This document shows, piece after piece, positions 15,347 through 20,409 of a DNA stretch of 20,409 nucleotides (position 1 is its first letter; each line of letters begins with the position of its first letter). The notes under the pieces are model-generated. The model was not told where the DNA came from. It made no database searches and worked only from the letters and a program-made list of their open reading frames with translations. The stretch spans positions 1 to 20,409 of the forward strand of contig JABGQJ010000049.1 of NCBI GenBank assembly GCA_018648945.1. The letters are read 5' to 3'. The translations under genes were made by a program, and so were the position numbers. The stretch comes from Victivallales bacterium. Lineage in GTDB: Bacteria > Verrucomicrobiota > Lentisphaeria > Oligosphaerales > Lenti-02.

Positions 15347-17071
15347 ATGAAACGCATTCTGATCAACCGGGAAGAACTACAGACCCGGATTGCCATCGTG
15401 GACGAGGGCAGGCTCGAGGATTTCTTCATCGAGCGGACCGACCGGAACCGGTTGGCTGGCTCGATCTTCAAGGCAAGAATCCGCAACCTCGAACCCTCTT
15501 TGCAGGCGGCCTTCGTGGACATTGGGGCCAAGAAGAACGCCTTCCTTCACTACTGGGACATGTTGCCTGCCACCTGGGACATGATCGAGGAGGAGCTGGA
15601 GCCGCCGGAAACCAAGAGGAAGCGGCACCGGAGGGCACCCAAGCCAAAACCGGAAGAGGTCCGGGAACAGCGGGTGGAGCCCGTTCCCGAAGCCCCCGTC
15701 AAGCGGGGTCTCCTCGGGCGACTGAAGGCGCGGCTGCTACCCAAACCCGCCGTCGTTGAGCCCGCTCCGGAACCAGTGGCCAAGAAACCGGAACCACGGC
15801 CGCCGCGCGCGCGCCGACACCGCAAGAAGGCCAATCCATACACGGTGGAGGACATCCCCGAGTTGTTCCAGGTGAACACGGATGTGCTGGTGCAAGTCAA
15901 CAAGGGGCCAATCGGCAACAAGGGTGCCCGCGTCACCACCAACCTGAGCATTCCCGGGCGCTATCTCGTGCTGCTGCCGCGTTCCAGCCATGTCGGCGTC
16001 TCCAAGCGGGTCGAGGACCGTGACGAGAAGAAGCGCCTGCGCCAAATCCTCCAACGGCTCGAACTGCCAGCGGGCATGGGGCTGATCTGCCGGACCGTCG
16101 GCGAAGGCATCGAGGAGGCCCAATTCCGCGACGACCTTGACATGCTGCTCGGCATCTGGAAGGACATGTGCCAGACAGAGAAGACCACAAAGGCGCCCTG
16201 TTGTGTCTACCGGGAGCCCGGCCTGGCCGAGAGGGTCCTGCGGGATTCCCTCAGCGCCGACGTAGACGAGATCATCACCGACTCCGAGGAGATGCGCCAG
16301 CTGGCCATCGAGCAAGTGAGTCAGTTCGGCGATCAAGGCAAATTGCGGGTCAACCTGCACACGCGTCGCCGGCAGCTCTTCAACCAATACGAGATCGTCA
16401 ACCAGATCGAGAGCATCTTCCGCCGCCGCGTGTCCCTGCCGGGAGGGGGCTACCTCTGCTTCGACGAAACCGAAGCGCTGATCGCGATCGACGTGAACAC
16501 GGGGCGGAACCGCAGCGGCGAGGACCATTCCGAGACAATCCTGGTGACCAACCTGGAAGCGGTCGACGAGGTCGCCCGCCAACTCCGGATGCGGAACATT
16601 GGGGGATTGGTCGTGGTCGACTTCATCGACATGCGTTCGCGGAAGGACCAGCAGACCGTATACACCGCCTTCCGCCAAGCCATGTCCAAGGACCGGGCCC
16701 GGACCAAGATCTGCCCGATCAGCCCGCTGGGCCTGGTGGAGATGACCCGCCAGCGCGAGGAAGCCAGCGTGCGCAGCCAGCTCTACATGGCCTGCCCCTA
16801 CTGCGCCGGCCGGGGCCTGGTGAAGTCGGCGGTGAGCATGAGTGTGGAGATCCAGCGCCGTCTACAGGGGCTGATGCAGAGACGGCGGAGTCCGGACCAG
16901 ATCCGCGTGCACGTTCACCCGAGTATCCTCGAGCGGCTGCGAGACGAGGATGCCCGCCTGCTCTCGGATATGGAGACCGCGCTGGGCGGCGAGCTCTCGT
17001 TCCGCGGTGACGCCGCCCTCCACATCGAGGAATTCCGACTCATCGACCAGCGGACGGGGGCGGAACTCTAG
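15347..17071 (+). CDS. rng: Ribonuclease E/G family endoribonuclease with long S1 insert
   Basis: An endoribonuclease for rRNA/tRNA processing or mRNA decay. The 574-residue protein matches the catalytic half of RNase E/G. The S1 domain starts near residue 36 and is interrupted at about 74-165 by a Pro/Lys/Arg/Glu-rich, probably disordered insert; S1 resumes at about 168 (DIPELFQV ... NKGPIGNKGARVTT). The DNase I-like catalytic domain has the metal ligands D382 in AIDVNTGRNR and D425 in VVVDFIDM. The zinc-link cysteines are C483 and C486 in CPYC. It lacks the long C-terminal degradosome scaffold of E. coli RNase E, so RNase G is the closer name. The ATG at 15347 has no good ribosome-binding site. 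It probably shares a transcript with fmt. No terminator is certain after it. Confidence 0.93.
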   Translation: MKRILINREELQTRIAIVDEGRLEDFFIERTDRNRLAGSIFKARIRNLEPSLQAAFVDIGAKKNAFLHYWDMLPATWDMIEEELEPPETKRKRHRRAPKPKPEEVREQRVEPVPEAPVKRGLLGRLKARLLPKPAVVEPAPEPVAKKPEPRPPRARRHRKKANPYTVEDIPELFQVNTDVLVQVNKGPIGNKGARVTTNLSIPGRYLVLLPRSSHVGVSKRVEDRDEKKRLRQILQRLELPAGMGLICRTVGEGIEEAQFRDDLDMLLGIWKDMCQTEKTTKAPCCVYREPGLAERVLRDSLSADVDEIITDSEEMRQLAIEQVSQFGDQGKLRVNLHTRRRQLFNQYEIVNQIESIFRRRVSLPGGGYLCFDETEALIAIDVNTGRNRSGEDHSETILVTNLEAVDEVARQLRMRNIGGLVVVDFIDMRSRKDQQTVYTAFRQAMSKDRARTKICPISPLGLVEMTRQREEASVRSQLYMACPYCAGRGLVKSAVSMSVEIQRRLQGLMQRRRSPDQIRVHVHPSILERLRDEDARLLSDMETALGGELSFRGDAALHIEEFRLIDQRTGAEL

Positions 17072-17332
17072 CTTCACTCCATACCGCCTGATGCTGCACG
17101 TTTGAGGCAGAATAGGGACCAGGTCCCGGTCCCCGACCGGGAGCCCTTGTGTGGAATTCCCCGCCTCCAGTTCGGGGGATCGGGGTATGGGGTCCCTCGC
17201 TGAAGCGTGGACTACATACGGGGAGGGTTGCCCGGGCGGAAACCTGTTCGTGATACGGGCTCTAGCCTGTTCTGTCCATGAGCCATCCACGGGACAGCCA
17301 GGCCAGGTTCCCGGGGGAAAAGCGAGACACAA
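17072..17332. other. Non-coding region with extensive self-complementarity
   Basis: No convincing gene lies in this 261-bp gap between the ribonuclease stop and the rpoZ terminator. Several pairings are visible. AGGGACC (17114-17120) pairs with GGTCCCT (17191-17197) around a perfect 7-bp hairpin (17124-17130 with 17136-17142). A second long-range stem, 17237-17246 with 17304-17313, matches 9 of 10 pairs and encloses CTGTCC/GGACAG (17272-17277 with 17292-17297). These fit two domains of a structured RNA of about 200 nt, on either strand. I cannot assign it to a known class; 6S-like RNA is one possibility by size only. It contains a GTG-started open frame (17151-17387) without a ribosome-binding site, which I do not accept. 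Confidence 0.45.
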
Positions 17333-17371
17333 AACAAGCGTCGGGCCCCCACGGGTACTCCGACGCTTGTT
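17329..17371 (-). terminator. Rho-independent terminator of rpoZ
   Basis: A perfect 12-bp stem (17333-17344 with 17360-17371) closes a 15-nt loop. Read on the minus strand it ends in a TTTTG tract. It lies 30 bp after the rpoZ stop. Confidence 0.85.
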
Positions 17372-17401
17372 CTCATGCGGCCACTGACAGGCGAGTGTCG
17401 C

Positions 17402-17608
17402 CTAGGCGACGACCGCCTTGATCACGACTGCTCCCTCGGCGATCTCCAGCAACGCGATATCGAGGCTGGAACGGTCGTCGTCAGGGAGAGTGGGGACCAG
17501 CGGCTTGGCTCCCCGAGCGAGTTCGGCCGCACGCTTGGCGGCACCGTTGATCAGAAGGCGGACATCGTCCACTTTATCCTTGGCCCGGGCGAGATATTCT
17601 TCGTTCAA
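17402..17608 (-). CDS. rpoZ: RNA polymerase omega subunit
   Basis: A small subunit that helps fold and hold the beta' subunit of RNA polymerase. The 68-residue protein has the omega pattern: an N-terminal helix ending KDKVDDVRLLINGAAKRAAELARG (compare omega DKV.NRF.LVL.AAKRARQL), then a short acidic linker, and the conserved end ALLEIAEGAVV. It is a little shorter than E. coli omega (91) and diverged, but the pattern is clear. The start is TTG at 17608, supported by a perfect AGGAGG exactly 6 nt upstream; no ATG start is available. It has its own promoter candidate at 17699-17726 and a strong terminator, so it is probably a single-gene unit. No gmk or spoT is adjacent, unlike in many Proteobacteria. 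Confidence 0.88.
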   Translation of the reverse strand: MNEEYLARAKDKVDDVRLLINGAAKRAAELARGAKPLVPTLPDDDRSSLDIALLEIAEGAVVIKAVVA

Positions 17609-17614
17609 GGCTGG

Positions 17615-17620
17615 CCTCCT
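17615..17620 (-). promoter_or_regulatory. Ribosome-binding site fixing the TTG start of rpoZ
   Basis: A perfect AGGAGG on the minus strand, 6 nt before TTG at 17608. It is the strongest such site I noticed in the window and compensates for a weak start codon. Confidence 0.8.
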
Positions 17621-17698
17621 GGCTGTGCAAACGCAATGTCGCTGTGCATGCGAACCGCATCTCCCTGCCCAAGAGAAACGGACGCCAAAGAACTGAAG

Positions 17699-17726
17699 AA
17701 TTTACTGCATCCCGCTCGGGATACAA
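17699..17726 (-). promoter_or_regulatory. Putative rpoZ promoter with an operator-like palindrome in the spacer
   Basis: On the minus strand: TTGTAT (17726-17721), a 16-nt spacer, and TAAATT (17704-17699), about 90 bp before the rpoZ start. The dyad ATCCCG-CT-CGGGAT (17709-17722) is perfect, fills most of the spacer and touches the -35 box. A protein bound there would compete with RNA polymerase, so it may be an operator; this is inference. Confidence 0.45.
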
Positions 17727-17833
17727 CCCCTACACCCACCCATGCCTTCATACCACTGCTTCTCAGGCACCGAATACTCCCGGAAACGTGGGGCCGATGT
17801 CCCATTCACGCCCTTCTCGGGGCGCGCCGAGGC

Positions 17834-18955
17834 CTACCGGTCGCCAAGGCAGGTGCCAACGTAGCGGGCCGCCTGAACGAGGGGATGATCGGGCGGGACG
17901 AGCTTTTTGCTCCCGGCAGTTTTCTCAAGGGGAACGGGTTCGGCACCCGCGCCTCTCGCAGCCACCATCACCCCATGGACGCCTTGGTCAAGCAACTCCG
18001 CGCAGGCGGTCCCGAGGCGGGTGGCCAGAACCCGGTCGGCAGCCGAGGGCGTGCCCCCGCGCTGCAAGTGCCCGAGAATCGTCAAGCGAGACTCGAGCCC
18101 GGTACGCTCCTCCAACTGGCGGGCCAAGTCCAGGGTGTGGTTCACATGCTGCCGGTGGAACTCGACCAGCTTCGCCTTCGCTTCGCGCTTCTGTCCCTTG
18201 TTCTTGGCCTGTTCCTTGGCCTCGACCAGTTCGGCCACTGCCTTTGCCTGGTCGCGGGACATCACCCCTTCGGCCACGACCACGATGCTGAAGGTCTTCC
18301 CCGCTCGGGTCCGGCGCGTAATCGCCTGGGCGACCGCCTCAGTTCCGTACGGGATCTCGGGGATCAGGACCACGTCCGCCCCGCCGGCGATGCCGCCAGC
18401 GAGGGCCAGCCAGCCCGCACGATGGCCCATCACCTCGACCACGATGATGCGGCCGTGGCTCATGGCGGTGGAATGGAGGCGGTCGATGGCCTCGGTGACA
18501 ATACCCGTGGCCGTGTCGAAACCGAAGGTGACATCGGTGCCAGCCACATCGTTGTCGATGGTCTTCGGCAAGGTGATCACGTTCAGGCCGGCGGTCTTGA
18601 GGTGGAGGGCGTTCTTCTGTGTGCCGCCGCCACCGATGCAGACCAGGGCATCAAGGTGGTGGCGCTGATAGGTCTCCACCGCCGCCTCGGTCATATCCAG
18701 CACCTTGCCGCCGATGGGCATGCGATGCGGCTTGTCGCGGCTGGTCCCGAGGATGGTCCCACCGTCGGTGAGAATTCCAGACAGCACGTGGCTCTCCAAA
18801 GGGAGCGTCCGGTCGTGAACAAGTCCTCGGAACCCATCGCGGAAGCCCGTGAAGCGCATGTCGAAACTGCCCTGCCCTGCTCGACAGACCGCCCGAATGG
18901 CCGCGTTCAGCCCTGGACAGTCACCGCCACTCGTCAGTACGCCAATCTGTTTCAC
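17834..18955 (-). CDS. pfkA: 6-phosphofructokinase, lysine-type (PKTIDND) clade
   Basis: It phosphorylates fructose 6-phosphate in glycolysis. The 373-residue protein has [15 protein letters not shown] (7-21), the catalytic PKTIDND (130-136, base D134), the substrate loop [11 protein letters not shown] (172-182) and LGHLQRGG. The phosphate-donor site reads GGGGT (108-112) where E. coli has GGDGS, so the usual D103 is glycine. Lysine (K131) replaces the glycine found in ATP-type enzymes. G111 is the ATP-type residue while K131 is the pyrophosphate-type residue, so the donor (ATP or PPi) cannot be assigned with certainty. A lysine-rich stretch at about 240-268 is an insertion compared with E. 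coli PfkA. The start is GTG at 18955, with GGAG 9 nt upstream. Its stop is 225 bp before rpoZ. Confidence 0.94.
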   Translation of the reverse strand: MKQIGVLTSGGDCPGLNAAIRAVCRAGQGSFDMRFTGFRDGFRGLVHDRTLPLESHVLSGILTDGGTILGTSRDKPHRMPIGGKVLDMTEAAVETYQRHHLDALVCIGGGGTQKNALHLKTAGLNVITLPKTIDNDVAGTDVTFGFDTATGIVTEAIDRLHSTAMSHGRIIVVEVMGHRAGWLALAGGIAGGADVVLIPEIPYGTEAVAQAITRRTRAGKTFSIVVVAEGVMSRDQAKAVAELVEAKEQAKNKGQKREAKAKLVEFHRQHVNHTLDLARQLEERTGLESRLTILGHLQRGGTPSAADRVLATRLGTACAELLDQGVHGVMVAARGAGAEPVPLEKTAGSKKLVPPDHPLVQAARYVGTCLGDR

Positions 18956-19045
18956 AGGAAAACTCTCCAGTTGGTTGGGGCAACGGGAAGTCTCTAGGCG
19001 GACGCCTGGGATCTCCCACCATCTGAGGCAGACCCGGAACGGGGA

Positions 19046-20170
19046 TCAGTAGTTCCGCAACACCCGTCGCAAGGCGGCCAGGAACACCTCGATATCGGCA
19101 GCGGAGCTATCCGCGCCCAGGCTGATTCGCAGCAATCCGCGCGCGGTCACCTCGTCGTGCCCCATCGCCCGAAGCACATGGCTTGTCTCCGCCGATTCGG
19201 CGTGGCACGCGCTGCCGGCACCCACCACCACGTCCTCTTCGGCGAGCAGACGCATTAGCACGGCCCCCTCGTACCCCGGCAGCGACAGAGCGACGATGTG
19301 CGGCACGGCATGGTCCGGAGAGACGACGCAGATGCGGATGTCGGCGATCGACATGACCCCCTCGCGAACCCGTGCTGCCAGGAGCCGACAGTGCGCCGCA
19401 TGCTCCTCCTGTTCCCGGATCGCCAGTTCTGCCGCCAGGGCGAACTCCAGCACCCCAACCACATCCACCGTGCCGGCGCGGACCCCGCGCTGTTGCCCCC
19501 CGCCGACAAGCAGGGGCTGCAAAGCCACGCCCCGACGCACAAGCAGAGCCCCAACACTGCGTGGCCCGCCGATTTTGCGGGCCGACAGGGCCACCAGATC
19601 CAGCCGGGCCTCCCGCCAGGGAATGGGGATCTTGCCGACCGCCTGCACGGCGTCCACGGCGAGCGAAGCTCGGGAACCGCTGTCGGCCATGGCCCGACGC
19701 AGGCGAGGGAGGTCGGCAACCGCACCGGTCTCGTTGTTCACCTGACAGACCGCCACCAGATCGGCCAAAGCCCAGTCCAGGGAGTCCAACTGAAGAGTAC
19801 CGGCCTGGTCCAGCGGGATCTCCCGGCAGCTGGCAGACCGCTGACATGGCTCCAGCATGGCCGCATGGGCTCCCGCATCCACCAGGCAGGTCGCATCGGG
19901 CGCCGCACGGCGCAGAACGCCGGCACACGCCAGGTTGTCCGCCTCCGTCCCGCCACTGGTCCAGATGACCTGTGCTTCCCGCCAATCGATCCCGAGCGCG
20001 GCAAGCAACCGCCGCTCTGCATCCGCCACCGCCCGACGCGCCGCTTCGGACTGCCGGGTCGTGCCGTGGGGATTGGCCACAAAGCGCTGGCAGAGGGAGG
20101 TGTGCTCCGCCAACACTTCGGGCCGAACGGCAGTAGCCGCGGCATGATCGAGATAGATGGGAGCCGACAT
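19046..20170 (-). CDS. Cysteine desulfurase family protein (NifS/IscS-like)
   Basis: A PLP enzyme that removes sulfur from L-cysteine for Fe-S cluster or thio-cofactor synthesis. The 374-residue protein has YLDHAAAT (6-13), GGTEADNLA (73-81), PLP-stacking H102, NNETG (145-149), D173 and Q176 in VDAVQAVGK, the PLP lysine K199, GGGQQRGVRAGT (223-234) and catalytic C322 in GSACHAES. The PLP-lysine motif reads SARK, where the family normally has SHK; the histidine equivalent to E. coli IscS H205 is R198. With the other catalytic residues kept, it is probably active, but this substitution is unusual. The ATG at 20170 lies 10 bp after the stop of an SGNH hydrolase gene, so the two are probably co-transcribed. 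No iscU, sufE or mnmA is adjacent, so its sulfur acceptor is unknown. Confidence 0.92.
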   Translation of the reverse strand: MSAPIYLDHAAATAVRPEVLAEHTSLCQRFVANPHGTTRQSEAARRAVADAERRLLAALGIDWREAQVIWTSGGTEADNLACAGVLRRAAPDATCLVDAGAHAAMLEPCQRSASCREIPLDQAGTLQLDSLDWALADLVAVCQVNNETGAVADLPRLRRAMADSGSRASLAVDAVQAVGKIPIPWREARLDLVALSARKIGGPRSVGALLVRRGVALQPLLVGGGQQRGVRAGTVDVVGVLEFALAAELAIREQEEHAAHCRLLAARVREGVMSIADIRICVVSPDHAVPHIVALSLPGYEGAVLMRLLAEEDVVVGAGSACHAESAETSHVLRAMGHDEVTARGLLRISLGADSSAADIEVFLAALRRVLRNY

Positions 20171-20180
20171 GATCCGGCGG

Positions 20181-20409
20181 CTATTCTGCCGCCAAAGCCT
20201 TCCCGATCACGTCCGCGACCTGCTTGGCCAAGGCCTTCGAGCCCTCGGGGGTGAAGTGCACATTCGCGGGGCGCTGCAGTTCCTTGAGCTTGGGGAGAGC
20301 AAAAGCGTAGAGATCGTTGATCTGGATCTCGTTCTCGGTCATGACCTTGGCGGCGACCTCATTGTACTTCACCACGTCGGCATCGCTGCGCGGGGGCTTC
20401 ATGTCGCCT
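20181..20409 (-). CDS. SGNH/GDSL hydrolase family protein, C-terminal fragment (cut by window edge)
   Basis: Only the last 75 or so residues are in the window; the frame stays open through the right edge, so this is the 3' end of a longer gene and not a small protein starting at the internal ATG (20402). The segment shows the closing part of a secreted-type SGNH hydrolase: DVVKYNEVAAKVMTENEI, INDLYAF, and NVHFTPEGSKALAKQVADVI, where the histidine is the likely catalytic base of block V. The nucleophile serine block lies outside. Such enzymes are often esterases acting on acetylated glycans; the substrate is unknown. It ends 10 bp before the cysteine desulfurase homologue and probably shares its transcript. 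Confidence 0.8.
   Translation of the reverse strand, partial: GDMKPPRSDADVVKYNEVAAKVMTENEIQINDLYAFALPKLKELQRPANVHFTPEGSKALAKQVADVIGKALAAE

Noticed and set aside
17151..17387. Small GTG-started open frame in the 17.1-17.4 kb gap
   Set aside because: It has no ribosome-binding site, it runs through the rpoZ terminator hairpin, and its composition looks random.
17375..18997. A 540-codon plus-strand open frame across rpoZ and phosphofructokinase
   Set aside because: It is a shadow of two well-supported minus-strand genes and shows no family motif.

Overview
This is a high-GC, gene-dense bacterial chromosome segment made almost entirely of housekeeping genes on both strands. It carries one class II tRNA gene, about 16 convincing protein genes and short intergenic spacers that hold several hairpin terminators. 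No phage, transposase, integrase, CRISPR array or rRNA is visible. The gene mix fits the Planctomycetes-Verrucomicrobia-Lentisphaerae part of the tree or a neighbouring uncultivated phylum: a large secreted clan GH-A-like hydrolase, an RNase E/G with a long insert in its S1 domain, a divergent omega subunit, a lysine-type phosphofructokinase, a eukaryotic-type HisA and an SGNH hydrolase. That placement is inference from protein style and is not proven here.

Layout. Positions 1-161 are a 71-bp tandem repeat that runs off the left edge. It is followed by a compact minus-strand tRNA-Ser(UGA) unit with promoter, gene with encoded CCA, and terminator. A 1082-residue secreted glycoside-hydrolase-like protein (486-3734, +) converges on a minus-strand run from 7574 down to 3747: bifunctional nuclease with UVR motif, unknown protein, eukaryotic-type HisA, a GcvH-like protein without a lipoyl lysine, a membrane protein and PyrF. 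Divergent from that run are MurD and a LysM lipoprotein that overlap by ATGA, then YchF and ferritin (plus strand, 7683-12030).

From 12090 to 14187 three minus-strand genes follow: an orphan oligopeptide-type ABC ATPase, a 90-residue protein with four GPSGPAMK-type repeats between arginine clusters, and FolK. Divergent from FolK are Fmt and an RNase E/G family ribonuclease (plus strand, 14318-17071). After a non-coding stretch with much self-complementarity (17072-17332) come minus-strand genes for RNA polymerase omega, phosphofructokinase, a cysteine desulfurase homologue and the 3' end of an SGNH hydrolase cut by the right edge.

The functions together cover nucleotide, folate and histidine metabolism, translation initiation, peptidoglycan synthesis, RNA decay and glycolysis. 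I see no obvious new multi-gene system. The most interesting items are the lipoyl-less GcvH homologue in the pyrF/hisA run, the eukaryotic-type HisA, the small Arg-cluster/repeat protein, the 17.1-17.3 kb structured non-coding region, and the palindrome inside the putative rpoZ promoter.
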